A stretch of 61,937 nt of DNA. Origin: Shimia abyssi. Its GTDB lineage: Bacteria; Pseudomonadota; Alphaproteobacteria; Rhodobacterales; Rhodobacteraceae. Shown one piece after another: positions 7,593 to 16,679 of this stretch; the first letter of the stretch is position 1; every line of letters begins with the position of its first letter. The DNA lies in contig NZ_PYGJ01000022.1 of NCBI RefSeq assembly GCF_003014475.1, forward strand, positions 1 through 61,937, read 5' to 3'. Under the pieces are notes generated by a model. That model searched no databases and was not told where the DNA came from. It saw only the letters and a list, made by a program, of their open reading frames with translations. A program made the position numbers and the translations under genes.

Positions 7593-8804
7593 ATGGCGGC
7601 TCTTACACCTATCTCTCGCAAGCCCCTCTCGCTTGTAATCCCATGCATCGCGGCGGCGGGCGGCTTTCTTGGTCTGTTTGTCGGCACTGCCAACGGATCA
7701 GGGTTCCTTGGCATCTTGATCGGTGCCGCTCTCGTTGCGGCAATGGGGTGGTTCTTCATCACCGTGCTCAAAAATGAAAACCTGTCCAAATGGATATCTA
7801 TCGCCGTCGTTGCCGTGCTCGGCTTCTACTTTGGCGGCATTCCCGGACTCATCCTTGGGGTGATATTTGGCAAACTCTTTCACTGGTTCACCTATTGGCT
7901 CTACGAGGGCCGGTATCGCGCGCGTCTTTTGCCATATCTGACCCCGGGCCAGGTGCTCTGGCACTACGGATTCCGCGTGATCTGTGGTGCAATATTTGTC
8001 TTCCTGATCACTCCGATCTTGGTCGTCATGCCGCTCAGTTTTAACGCTCAGGATTTCTTCACATTCACCCCGGAAATGCTCAGATTTGATCCCGCAGGCT
8101 ACTCGCTCAAGCATTATCAGGATTTCTTCACCAACAACGAATGGCAGCGGTCGTTCAAGAACTCGCTGATCATTGCGCCAATCGCGACAGTTATCTCGGT
8201 CAGCTTGGGAACCCTCGCCGCCATCGGCCTGTCTCAGTCCCACGTACCGGGGCGCCGCGCGATCATGGCGATCATGATCTCTCCGATGATCGTACCGCTT
8301 ATCATCTCGGCCACCGGCATGTTCTTCTTCTACTCGGACATCGGCAACTGGTTGGAGGGCACGCTAGGCCTGCCCAAAACGTTTGTTGGCTACATCAAGG
8401 TTGTGCTGGCACATGCCGTGCTTGGCATTCCGTTTGTGATCATCACTGTCACTGCAACGCTGGTTGGCTTTGACCGCTCGCTCACGCGTGCAGCCGCCAA
8501 CATGGGCGCAGACCCGGTTACAACTTTCTTCCGGGTGCAAATGCCTCTGATCCTGCCGGGCGTAATCTCCGGTGGCCTCTTCGCCTTTATCACGTCCTTT
8601 GACGAGGTTGTCGTAGTGCTCTTTGTTGGGTCGGCCAGCCAGAAAACGCTACCTTGGCAGATGTTCACCGGCCTGCGCGAACAGATCAGCCCCACCATCC
8701 TCGCTGTGGCGACAATCCTTGTGGTGATCTCCATCGCGCTCCTGACGACAGTCGAACTGCTCCGCCGCCGCTCCGAGCGCTTGCGCGGGTTGTCACCAGG
8801 ATAA
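7593..8804 (+). CDS. Polyamine-type ABC permease with N-terminal membrane extension
   Basis: A 403-residue permease of the PotC/PotI type. The last 270 residues form the usual six-helix permease with the EAA loop RAAANMGADPVTTFFRVQMP near residue 305. The first 115 residues are an extra, strongly hydrophobic, glycine-rich region with about three further membrane segments (SLVIPCIAAAGGFLGLFVG, ILIGAALVAAMGWFFITVL, ISIAVVAVLGFYFGGIPG). The start ATG is 5 bases after the stop of the first permease. The transcript should end at the terminator at 8827-8851. Confidence 0.88.
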   Translation: MAALTPISRKPLSLVIPCIAAAGGFLGLFVGTANGSGFLGILIGAALVAAMGWFFITVLKNENLSKWISIAVVAVLGFYFGGIPGLILGVIFGKLFHWFTYWLYEGRYRARLLPYLTPGQVLWHYGFRVICGAIFVFLITPILVVMPLSFNAQDFFTFTPEMLRFDPAGYSLKHYQDFFTNNEWQRSFKNSLIIAPIATVISVSLGTLAAIGLSQSHVPGRRAIMAIMISPMIVPLIISATGMFFFYSDIGNWLEGTLGLPKTFVGYIKVVLAHAVLGIPFVIITVTATLVGFDRSLTRAAANMGADPVTTFFRVQMPLILPGVISGGLFAFITSFDEVVVVLFVGSASQKTLPWQMFTGLREQISPTILAVATILVVISIALLTTVELLRRRSERLRGLSPG

Positions 8805-8826
8805 CGAGATCAGATATTGCGATCTT

Positions 8827-8851
8827 ACGGGCGCCAGTGGGCGCCCGTTTT
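8827..8851 (+). terminator. Rho-independent terminator of the polyamine operon
   Basis: A 9-bp GC-rich stem ACGGGCGCC (8827-8835) pairs with GGCGCCCGT (8840-8848) around loop AGTG and runs into TTTT. It lies 22 bases after the second permease. Confidence 0.85.
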
Positions 8852-8950
8852 GCTGTGACCGATATCAAACATGTGATCAGCGTCATACTACCAACCCTTT
8901 TCAGATGGCCCAATCCCATGTCATGCTAGGTTCAGAGCAGGAGACGAGCC

Positions 8951-9511
8951 ATGAAACGACGCCATTTTATCGCCACCGCCGCCGCCACTCTGGCAACGCC
9001 ACAGATCCTGAACGCGGCGCAGAACGATTCCTTCGAACTGATGGAACACCTTCGCCCCAAAGAGGTGCGGGTGCAAAAGAAGCTCGGCTTTGAACCCGGT
9101 CAAATCGTCGTGACGACGCAAGCGTACTATCTGTACCACATGCAGGACGAGCGTAACGCGATCCGTTACGGCGTAGCCGTCGGCAAAGAAGGTCTCAACT
9201 TTTCAGGCGACGCCGTGATCCAACGCAAGGTCGAATGGCCAAGCTGGACCCCGACCAAGGAAATGATCGAACGTAACCCCGGATACGCCCGATTTGCGGA
9301 TGGTATGCCCGGTGGACCGAACAACCCGCTCGGATCGCGCGCCCTGTACCTTTACCAGGACAATCGCGACACGCTATTTCGAATTCACGGCACAAATGTT
9401 CCCAAATCCATCGGCACACCATCGTCAAATGGCTGCATCCGAATGCTAAACGCCCATGTCGAGCATCTCTACAACGTGATCCCTTTGGGCACCAAAGTCA
9501 CCGTGATTTAG
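8951..9511 (+). CDS. L,D-transpeptidase (YkuD family)
   Basis: A 186-residue exported enzyme. The N terminus MKRRHFIATAAATLATPQ has a twin-arginine-like start and a short hydrophobic stretch, suggesting Tat or Sec export to the periplasm. The YkuD catalytic motif is complete: His146 in FRIHGTN and Cys162 in SSNGCIRM. Such enzymes form 3-3 peptidoglycan crosslinks or attach proteins to the wall. GAGACGAG gives a modest ribosome site before the ATG. It converges on the lytic transglycosylase gene with only 4 bases between the stops, so two wall-active enzymes face each other. Confidence 0.9.
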   Translation: MKRRHFIATAAATLATPQILNAAQNDSFELMEHLRPKEVRVQKKLGFEPGQIVVTTQAYYLYHMQDERNAIRYGVAVGKEGLNFSGDAVIQRKVEWPSWTPTKEMIERNPGYARFADGMPGGPNNPLGSRALYLYQDNRDTLFRIHGTNVPKSIGTPSSNGCIRMLNAHVEHLYNVIPLGTKVTVI

Positions 9512-9515
9512 ATAC

Positions 9516-10775
9516 TCACGACCGCAACAGTTTCAGAATGCTCAACGATGCGTATCCGTCTGGGATCATGCCCTTTGACTTCTGAAACTGGCGCACGGCA
9601 TCGATCGTTAGAGGCCCGATTTTGCCGTCTATCTTTTTGGTATCAAACCCTTGCGCAGTCAGCAGCTCTTGCAGCTCGATCCGCTCATTATAGGTCAACG
9701 CGCGATCCTCTCGTGGCCACTCGGCTTGAAACTTGTCGCCGCCCATGATCCGGTCGCCCAAATGACCAACGCCAATCACATAGGCATCCGCCGTGTTGTA
9801 CTTCTCCAATACCTCAAAGTTGTCAAAAATCAGGAACGCGGCCCCCTTGGCACCAGCCGGTACGAGCACCGACGCTTTCCCATGATTGGGCACCGCCTGA
9901 CCGTCCATTGCAAAAACACCCAGTTGCGCCCATGCGCTTGGCATTTTTTGGCTGTCACGCCGCGCCTGCGTGTAATCAAACCCATCCGGCAACGTGACCT
10001 CAACACCCCAAGGCTGCCCTTTGGTCCAACCAAACGCCTTCAGATAGGCCGCCGTCGACGCCAAGGCATCACGTGGATCATTTGACCAGATATCGCGCTT
10101 GCCATCGCCTGTGAAATCCTCTGCATATTCCAGATACGATGTTGGCATGAATTGCGTATGACCCATCGCCCCGGCCCAGCTGCCTGTCATCGCCTTTGGC
10201 CCCACATCGCCACTTTGCAGAATAGTCAGCGCAGCCGTCAGCTGCTCTTCAAAAAATGCGGCCCGCCTGCCGTCATAGGCCAACGTCGCCAAAGACGAGA
10301 TTACGGAGTTAGACCCACGAAACGTGCCATATGCGCTTTCAAGCCCCCAGATCGCCACGATCACCTGCTGGTCTACACCATAAGCGCGCTCAATTTTTTC
10401 AAGGTTGTCGCTTTGGCCATGCAAAGCCGCCCGCCCGTTACTCACACGCAGGTCCGACGTGGCGCTGTCCAGATAGTCCCAGATCGTCTTGGTGAATTCA
10501 GACTGATTGCGATCTCGTTGGATCACCTTTGCATCGAATTTTGCGCCATCAAAGGCGCTATCAAAAACACTCGGCCTTATCCCAGAGGCAATCGCCCGTG
10601 CTCGATACTCCACAATCCATTCTTCAAAAGTGTCCTTTTTGACAGCTACCGTAGCTTTCGCCACTGGGCGCGGCACAGGACGTAAAGAGGTGTCGGGGCT
10701 GCTCGCCTCAACAGATACAGCCGTCAAAATTGCACCAATAGCTGCCCATCGCGTGGTCAAACCCGGAATACTCAT
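9516..10775 (-). CDS. MltB-type lytic murein transglycosylase with peptidoglycan-binding domain
   Basis: A 419-residue periplasmic enzyme that cleaves glycan strands to 1,6-anhydro ends. Residues 1-25 look like a signal peptide (AAIGAILTAVSVEAS). An SLT_2 domain covers about residues 48-345, with the catalytic Glu146 in AIWGLESAYG and the GAMGHTQFMPTSYLEYAEDFTGDG block. A PG_binding_1 domain forms the last 65 residues (LQELLTAQGF...DGKIGPLTIDAVRQFQ). There is no lipoprotein Cys, so it should be soluble in the periplasm. Confidence 0.93.
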   Translation of the reverse strand: MSIPGLTTRWAAIGAILTAVSVEASSPDTSLRPVPRPVAKATVAVKKDTFEEWIVEYRARAIASGIRPSVFDSAFDGAKFDAKVIQRDRNQSEFTKTIWDYLDSATSDLRVSNGRAALHGQSDNLEKIERAYGVDQQVIVAIWGLESAYGTFRGSNSVISSLATLAYDGRRAAFFEEQLTAALTILQSGDVGPKAMTGSWAGAMGHTQFMPTSYLEYAEDFTGDGKRDIWSNDPRDALASTAAYLKAFGWTKGQPWGVEVTLPDGFDYTQARRDSQKMPSAWAQLGVFAMDGQAVPNHGKASVLVPAGAKGAAFLIFDNFEVLEKYNTADAYVIGVGHLGDRIMGGDKFQAEWPREDRALTYNERIELQELLTAQGFDTKKIDGKIGPLTIDAVRQFQKSKGMIPDGYASLSILKLLRS

Positions 10776-10861
10776 AATGCGCCTCTTGCTCGTTTTGAGA
10801 TCAGCCTAAAGCGATTCCGCTAGCCGGGAAAGTGTTGCGCCGCCCCCAAGCCGACTACCGC

Positions 10862-11554
10862 CTATCTCGGATTTTCCGCCTTCAGCCGCGTCTGAAATTC
10901 GCGCAGCATCGGCACCCGGCGCGGGCGAAACGATCCGCCGGTGTGCTCCATGTCCGACATGCGATCCAACCTGAATACACGGTAATCGCGCCGCAAATGG
11001 CAATAGGCCATCAGACAATGACTTGCCTGCATGAACACAATCGAAAGCGGGTCGACCTCGCGCACCGTCTTGCGCCCCTCCACATCCGCATAGGCAAATC
11101 GCACCGTCGCTTCGTCCCATGTCGCCTGCCTCAATGCCCCTGCATCCATGCCCGGCGCAGGTGGCCGATTGAACCGCACCGCCGTCAGCACCGCATGTCT
11201 CAGCCGATGCGCCTGTGCCTCTGGCAGGCGCGCTTTCAACTTATTTAGTGCCGATTGCGCCGCCTCTGCCAACGCTGGATCACCCACCTCCATCACCTCG
11301 CGCAAGCCGACAACCAGCGCCTCTATCTCCTCGGGAACAAAGCCCAATGGCGGCAAAGTTGCATCTTCAATCAACGTAAAGCCAAACCCGGCCTCGCCGT
11401 CAATAACCGCGCCCAAAGCTCGCAAACTATCAATGTCGCGATAGATCGTGCGCACCGACACACCCGTCTCATCCGCAAGCGCTTGGGCGGTTGCTGGTGG
11501 TGGCAGGTTTCGCAATGCCTGCATCAAGTGAAACAATCGATCGGTTCTAGCCAT
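10862..11554 (-). CDS. YafY-family transcriptional regulator with WYL domain
   Basis: A 230-residue regulator with an N-terminal HTH_11 domain (TAQALADETGVSVRTIYRDI, about residues 22-55) and a C-terminal WYL domain (about 130-215) ending in FRLDRM. WYL domains sense ligands, probably nucleotides or nucleic acid. I start at ATG 11554 (MARTDRLFHLMQ), the usual N terminus; upstream in-frame starts would add 13 residues without support. The gene is divergent from a glutathione S-transferase gene 85 bases away, and in this family the regulator commonly controls the divergent neighbour. The shared gap holds a direct repeat CTGACAGAAACTGACA near 11577-11592. Confidence 0.85.
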   Translation of the reverse strand: MARTDRLFHLMQALRNLPPPATAQALADETGVSVRTIYRDIDSLRALGAVIDGEAGFGFTLIEDATLPPLGFVPEEIEALVVGLREVMEVGDPALAEAAQSALNKLKARLPEAQAHRLRHAVLTAVRFNRPPAPGMDAGALRQATWDEATVRFAYADVEGRKTVREVDPLSIVFMQASHCLMAYCHLRRDYRVFRLDRMSDMEHTGGSFRPRRVPMLREFQTRLKAENPR

Positions 11555-11639
11555 GATCACATCATACTGCACCCTACTGACAGAAACTGACAAGAGCCTC
11601 TGTTAGATCGACAACAGCATCACATGTAGGAGACAAAAC

Positions 11640-12389
11640 ATGCTCACCCTTCTCACTTTCCCCGGCGACGCAACCAGTCCCACCCACTCGCCGTTCTGCC
11701 TCAAGGCCATGTGCCTGTTGGAAATGGCTGGTCAGGACTGGCAACCGGAGCTGGTTCAGGATCTCGCCATTCTACCTTTGGGCCGCGCACCGGTATTGCG
11801 CGCTGGTGATCGCCTGATCCCCGACAGCCATCATATTCAGGGTTATCTCGAGGCACTGGGTGCAGATTTCTATCCCGGTGTCAGCGACCAGGACCGGGCC
11901 ATCGCTCACGCTCTGATCCGCATGACCGAGGAAAACCTGCGCACCGGGCTAGTCTATTCTCGCTGGCTTGACCCACAAATCTGGCCAATCATGCGTGAAG
12001 CCTTTTTTGCCGATGTCCCCGCCCCTGCGCGCGCTGATGTGGCCAACGGTGTCCAAGAGCACGTGCGCGCTGGCCTTATGGCACATGGCATTGCCCAATT
12101 TGACCCCGCCGACCGGTTGCATCGTTTGGTCAAGGATGTCGACGCGATTGAGCTAACGCTTGGCCGTGGTCCGTTCCTGTTCGGAGATCTGCCCACTGCC
12201 GCTGATGCCGCCATCGCACCGGTTCTCGACATGCTGATGACCTTGCCGGTCGAAACAGATATCAAAAGAGCCGTCGCGTCGCGCCACACCCTGACAGCAT
12301 ATGTCAGCAGAGTGCGCGCCGCGATCTACCCATCAATGCAAAAGTTCTCAACAGCTACTAACGCCGTTGCCGAGACACTTTCCGCTTAA
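11640..12389 (+). CDS. Glutathione S-transferase family protein
   Basis: A 249-residue cytosolic protein with an N-terminal thioredoxin-like GST domain (SPTHSPFCLKAMCLLEMAG; ADRLIPDSHHIQGYLE with the Asp-Ser of the gamma-glutamyl site) and an all-helical C-terminal domain. A ribosome site TAGGAG precedes the ATG. It is divergent from the YafY-like regulator. Its last 32 bases overlap the 3' end of rnr on the other strand. Confidence 0.85.
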   Translation: MLTLLTFPGDATSPTHSPFCLKAMCLLEMAGQDWQPELVQDLAILPLGRAPVLRAGDRLIPDSHHIQGYLEALGADFYPGVSDQDRAIAHALIRMTEENLRTGLVYSRWLDPQIWPIMREAFFADVPAPARADVANGVQEHVRAGLMAHGIAQFDPADRLHRLVKDVDAIELTLGRGPFLFGDLPTAADAAIAPVLDMLMTLPVETDIKRAVASRHTLTAYVSRVRAAIYPSMQKFSTATNAVAETLSA

Positions 12390-14613
12390 CTTTATCAGCC
12401 TTGCGCTTGGCCTTTGTGGCCTTGCGCCGCACTGGGCGGCCACGACCCCGGCCGCCCGACCCGCGCTTGACCGGCTCGCCATCCAGCGAGATCAGCTCAA
12501 GCGCGACACCTCCAGTTACCGGCGCCGCTTCGGCCAGGCGCGCCGTAACCCGTTGCCCCAGACCAATCACCAACCCGGTGTCAGACCCGATCAGCGTATT
12601 TGAGTCGTGGTCAAACTGGAAATATTCACTCCCGAGCTCGCGCATCGGGATCAACCCATCCGCGCCAGTTTCATCCAACTTCACAAAGACACCAAACCGC
12701 GCAATCCCGCTGATCCGCCCGGTGAATTCATCCCCGATCCGTTCAGACAAATAGGCCGCCAAATATCGATCCGACGTATCGCGCTCAGCCAACATTGAAC
12801 GCCGTTCAGTTTCGGAAATATGCTTAGCCGTGCCTTCCAAAGTCTCAACTTCCTCGGGCGACAATCCGTCCTCGCCCCACCCATGCGCCGTGATCAACGC
12901 GCGGTGCACGATCAGGTCGGCGTAACGGCGAATTGGCGACGTAAAATGCGCATAAGACATCAACGCCAGACCAAAATGCCCGAAATTGGACGGGCTGTAA
13001 TAGGCCTGCGTCATCGACCGCAACGTCGACAGGTTGATCAACTCCGCCTCATCCGTTCCGGCGGCCGCTTTTAACAGCGCATTCAGATGCCGCGTCTGCA
13101 ACACCTGCCCCTTCGCCAAAGTTAACCCTGCCGACGAAGCGGTTTCCCGCAGCGCATCCAGCTTTTCCGGGCTTGGCTCTTCGTGCACGCGGAACAACAA
13201 CGGCGACTTAGCAGCAATCAGAGTTTCAGCGGCACAAACATTGGCCAACACCATGAATTCTTCGATCAACCGGTGCGCATCATGTCGGTCGCGAAACGCC
13301 ACCGAATCCACTTCGCCTTCATCGGTCAACACAATCTTGCGCTCCGGCAAGTCCAGCTCAAGCGGTTGTCGAGCAGCCCGCGCCTTGGTCAAAGCCTCGT
13401 AAGCGGCGTAAAGCGGAGAGATCACTTCGTCCATAAGCGGTTCGCAGCGCGCACTTGGCTGGCCATCATGCGCGGCCTGCACCTCGCCATAGTTGAGCGA
13501 CGCAACGGACCGGATCATCGCCCGCACAAACCGATGCCCGATCTTTTCACCTTTGTCTGTCACCTGAATACGCAAGGCCAATACCGCACGCGGAACGCCT
13601 TCGTGCAGCGAGCACAAATCGCCAGACAACCGGTCAGGCAGCATCGGCACCACGCGGTCAGGGAAATAGCTGGAGTTGCCGCGCTTGCGCGCTTCGCGAT
13701 CCAACGCCGCGCCAGGGCGGACATATTCCGCCACATCCGCGATCGCGACCCAAACCACATGCCCGCCCGTGTTCTTAGGGTCGTCATCGGAATGCGCCCA
13801 ACATGCATCGTCATGGTCCCGCGCATCCGCCGGGTCGATGGTGACAAACGGCATATCGCGCAAATCTTCGCGCGCACCCAAGGGCGCCGGCTTGGCCTTG
13901 TCAGCTTCTTCAATCACATCGTCAGGAAACCTGTCAGGTATTCCATGTTGGTGAATTGCGATCAATGACACCGCCTTTGGCGCGCTCGGATCACCAAGAC
14001 GGGCCACAATCTTGGCCCGCGGCAGTCCCAGCCGCCCTTTGGGGCCAGATTGTTCCGCCTCAACCAATTCACCATCCTTGGCACCACCAGAATGGTCGCT
14101 CAAAACCTGCCATTCTTTGCCGTCGCCTTTGTCGATGGGCAGAATGCGGCCGCCCTCGTGCGTCTGGCGATAAACACCCAATACGCGGCGCGGGTTGGTG
14201 CCGATGCGACGGATCAGACGCGCTTCATAGGCATGCTCTTCACCGTTGATTTCTGTGAGACGTCCAAGAATACGATCTCCTTGACCCAGCGCGGGGTCAC
14301 TGGCGCGTGTGATCACCAGAACCCGCGGCTCCTCGCCCTCACCGTGCCACTCCAACGGACGCGCAAACAGATCACCGTCGTCGTCAGGCCCGGTGATCTG
14401 CAACACCGCCACCGGTGCCAACTTGTCCGGATCACGATAGGTTTTCTTACGCTTTTGCAGATGCCCTTCGGCCTCGAGCTCACGCAGCACGCGCTTAAGA
14501 TCAATACGGGCAGCACCCTTGATGCCAAAGGCACGGGCAATGTCACGTTTCGTTGTCTGGGTCGGGTTCTCGGAAATCCATTCAAGAATTTCCTCTTTGG
14601 TGGGTATACGCAT
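12358..14613 (-). CDS. rnr: Ribonuclease R
   Basis: A 751-residue processive 3'-5' exoribonuclease that degrades structured RNA. In order it has an N-terminal winged helix (about 1-60), cold-shock-like domains (about 65-230), the RNB catalytic domain with the magnesium-binding cluster Asp260, Asp266, Asp268 and Asp269 in IDPADARDHDDA, an S1 domain near residues 630-710 (GDEFTGRISGIARFGVFVKL) and a basic Lys/Arg tail. Length and domain order are normal for RNase R. The 3' end overlaps the convergent GST gene by 32 bases. Confidence 0.95.
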   Translation of the reverse strand: MRIPTKEEILEWISENPTQTTKRDIARAFGIKGAARIDLKRVLRELEAEGHLQKRKKTYRDPDKLAPVAVLQITGPDDDGDLFARPLEWHGEGEEPRVLVITRASDPALGQGDRILGRLTEINGEEHAYEARLIRRIGTNPRRVLGVYRQTHEGGRILPIDKGDGKEWQVLSDHSGGAKDGELVEAEQSGPKGRLGLPRAKIVARLGDPSAPKAVSLIAIHQHGIPDRFPDDVIEEADKAKPAPLGAREDLRDMPFVTIDPADARDHDDACWAHSDDDPKNTGGHVVWVAIADVAEYVRPGAALDREARKRGNSSYFPDRVVPMLPDRLSGDLCSLHEGVPRAVLALRIQVTDKGEKIGHRFVRAMIRSVASLNYGEVQAAHDGQPSARCEPLMDEVISPLYAAYEALTKARAARQPLELDLPERKIVLTDEGEVDSVAFRDRHDAHRLIEEFMVLANVCAAETLIAAKSPLLFRVHEEPSPEKLDALRETASSAGLTLAKGQVLQTRHLNALLKAAAGTDEAELINLSTLRSMTQAYYSPSNFGHFGLALMSYAHFTSPIRRYADLIVHRALITAHGWGEDGLSPEEVETLEGTAKHISETERRSMLAERDTSDRYLAAYLSERIGDEFTGRISGIARFGVFVKLDETGADGLIPMRELGSEYFQFDHDSNTLIGSDTGLVIGLGQRVTARLAEAAPVTGGVALELISLDGEPVKRGSGGRGRGRPVRRKATKAKRKADKVKRKVSRQRR

Positions 14614-14644
14614 GTTCAGGCCCTAACACGGGCCTTTCCATGCC

Positions 14645-15241
14645 TCAAGGCAAGTCGGCCACTGTGTCCACATCCTGCAGAGTCGCCACCTGCGCAATGC
14701 GATGCCCCGGTACGGTTGCCTTACTGTCCGCCAACGCATGTTCGCTGGACCAGCGAACCCCTTCAAACAAGGTTGGCGGCACGCTCGCTGTGCGTTTTAG
14801 ACCGACCAGCCAATACCCGCCATCCGGTGCAGGCCCAAACACCGTGTCATGATCGCCCAGCGCCGCAAACGCCTCGGCAATATGATGCCGCTCAATCCCC
14901 GGAATGTCTGCACCAATCACGCAAACCGGCCCGGGCGGCGACTGCCTCAGCATCCGCCTCATTCGATCGCCCAGATCGCCACGCCCTTGCGGACGTTTAG
15001 CCAAATCCTTGGGCCAAACTCGCGAAATCATCCCGTCGCGATCCTGCGCTACGGCCAACACGATATCCCAGCGCGGATCACGCATTCGCCGCAACAACGC
15101 CTGCGTCTGATGGCGAAACCAACGCGCTGCAGGAACCATGCCGATATCACGCCCCAACCGTGTCTTTACCCGGCCTGGACGCGGCTCCTTGACCATCACA
15201 ACCAACCGCTTTCTGCGGGTAAACTCAGGCGAAATAGTCAC
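14645..15241 (-). CDS. DUF2064 / TIGR04282 glycosyltransferase-like protein
   Basis: A 198-residue protein of the DUF2064 family, related to nucleotide-sugar transferases. Visible motifs are [16 protein letters not shown] near the N terminus (nucleotide-binding loop), VIGADIPGI and [13 protein letters not shown]. Some relatives are annotated in arsenosugar biosynthesis, but no arsenic gene is near, so I do not assign that role. It overlaps the 3' end of dapE by 17 bases on the same strand, so it is probably translated by coupling from dapE. Confidence 0.8.
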   Translation of the reverse strand: MTISPEFTRRKRLVVMVKEPRPGRVKTRLGRDIGMVPAARWFRHQTQALLRRMRDPRWDIVLAVAQDRDGMISRVWPKDLAKRPQGRGDLGDRMRRMLRQSPPGPVCVIGADIPGIERHHIAEAFAALGDHDTVFGPAPDGGYWLVGLKRTASVPPTLFEGVRWSSEHALADSKATVPGHRIAQVATLQDVDTVADLP

Positions 15242-16379
15242 GCAAAATCCGGGAATAGATCGCTTTCAACTGGTGAATTTGCGCCACTGGTACGTTCTCG
15301 TCAACTTGGTGCATCGTCTTGCCAACCAGCCCAAATTCCACCACCGGACAGTGATTTTTCACAAACCGCGCATCCGACGTGCCCCCGGTGGTGCTCATCT
15401 CAGGCACATGCCCGGTTTCCGCCTCAACACTTGTGGCTATCAGGGCCGACAGCGCGCCGGGGGGCGTGATAAAACTCTCACCAGATATCTTGACGTTCAT
15501 ACCAATTTCAATTCCGGTCTCCTCGGCAACTTGATCTGCCAACCCCTGCATCCAGTCTGTTAACGACGCACCGGAATGTGCATCATTGAACCGGATATTC
15601 ACTGTCGAGCGGCACTCAGCCGGGATAACATTGGTCGCCGGGTTGCCGGTATCCATTGTCACCACAGCCACGGTTGATGCGTCAAAATGTTCTGTGCCTT
15701 CGTCCAGCACCTCGCGTGACATGCGATCCATCAACCGCGCCATTGCGGGCACCGGATTCTTAGCGCGGTGAAGGTAAGCCGAATGGCCCTGAACGCCCGT
15801 AAACGTGAACCACGCAGACATCGAACCGCGGCGCCCGATCTTCATCATTTCACCCATCTCGTTCGGACAGGTTGGTTCGCCCACCAGACAAACCGACATC
15901 CGCTCATCCGCCTTGTCCATATAGTCCAACAATGCGGTGGTGCCGTCCAGCGCGTCACCCTCCTCATCGCCGGTAATTGTCAGGATCACCGCTCCGTCAG
16001 GCGGTGTGTCAGTCACAAAATCCACCGCAGCCGCCGCAAACGCCGCAACACCCGACTTCATGTCCGTCGCGCCGCGCCCAAACATGATGCCATCACGCAC
16101 TTCTGCGCCAAACGGATCAGCCGTCCATGCTGCTATGTCCCCGACTGGCACGACGTCTGTATGCCCGTTAAAGCCAAATGTGAGGGCATGGCCACGGTCG
16201 CCCCACCGCGCAAACAAGTTGGCCACACCACCGCGATCAACGCGGGTGCATTCAAATCCGGCATCTCCCAGAACCTGCTCTAACAGAACCAGTGCACCAC
16301 CCTCCTCGGGTGTTACAGATGGGCAGCGGATCAGGTCAGCAGTCAGTTTTTCTGGATCTAGGCCGGACATGTCAGACAA
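15225..16379 (-). CDS. dapE: Succinyl-diaminopimelate desuccinylase
   Basis: A 384-residue M20-family metallohydrolase that removes succinate from N-succinyl-LL-diaminopimelate in lysine and peptidoglycan precursor synthesis. Metal ligands and the general base are in place: His73 in NGHTDVVP, Asp106 in GATDMKSG and the Glu139-Glu140 pair in [10 protein letters not shown]. The dimerisation domain carries [21 protein letters not shown]. The C-terminal ligand is in [15 protein letters not shown]. dapD, the preceding step of the same pathway, lies 5.2 kb away on the same strand, separated by Hint-domain genes. Confidence 0.95.
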   Translation of the reverse strand: MSDMSGLDPEKLTADLIRCPSVTPEEGGALVLLEQVLGDAGFECTRVDRGGVANLFARWGDRGHALTFGFNGHTDVVPVGDIAAWTADPFGAEVRDGIMFGRGATDMKSGVAAFAAAAVDFVTDTPPDGAVILTITGDEEGDALDGTTALLDYMDKADERMSVCLVGEPTCPNEMGEMMKIGRRGSMSAWFTFTGVQGHSAYLHRAKNPVPAMARLMDRMSREVLDEGTEHFDASTVAVVTMDTGNPATNVIPAECRSTVNIRFNDAHSGASLTDWMQGLADQVAEETGIEIGMNVKISGESFITPPGALSALIATSVEAETGHVPEMSTTGGTSDARFVKNHCPVVEFGLVGKTMHQVDENVPVAQIHQLKAIYSRILRDYFA

Positions 16380-16679
16380 TTTCCCCGTGTCTCATTTCGC
16401 GTTTGCGCCGTTTTCGCACAGGGTGATCATGCGGGAAAGCCACAATTATACCCAATTTAGGTCATCATTCACACTAAACCCCTTAACACGAACGATTTAT
16501 TGGTGTTACTTGGTCCTCAATAACAAGACCGAGGCAGGTCACACAGCAGTTAGGCCACAAATTCGGGCCCATCCATATCACAGTCGCCATTGGGCGATTG
16601 CGATTACGACGACGTAAGCGTCCGACAACCACGTCGGCGACGCTGTAGTGCCTGCCCCAGTTCAAGGGGTGAATATGGT
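16380..16679. other. Divergent intergenic region between dapE and the first Hint gene
   Basis: This 300-base gap must hold promoters for dapE (minus) and the Hint gene (plus). The only structure I see is an inverted repeat, TAACAC at 16484-16489 and GTGTTA at 16503-16508, with 13 bases between. The frame of the Hint gene stays open back to 16590, but that stretch is Arg/Cys-rich and has no family resemblance. Confidence 0.4.

Noticed and set aside
14050..15000. A 316-codon plus-strand frame opposite rnr and the DUF2064 gene
   Set aside because: It crosses two well-supported minus-strand genes and has no domain-like sequence.
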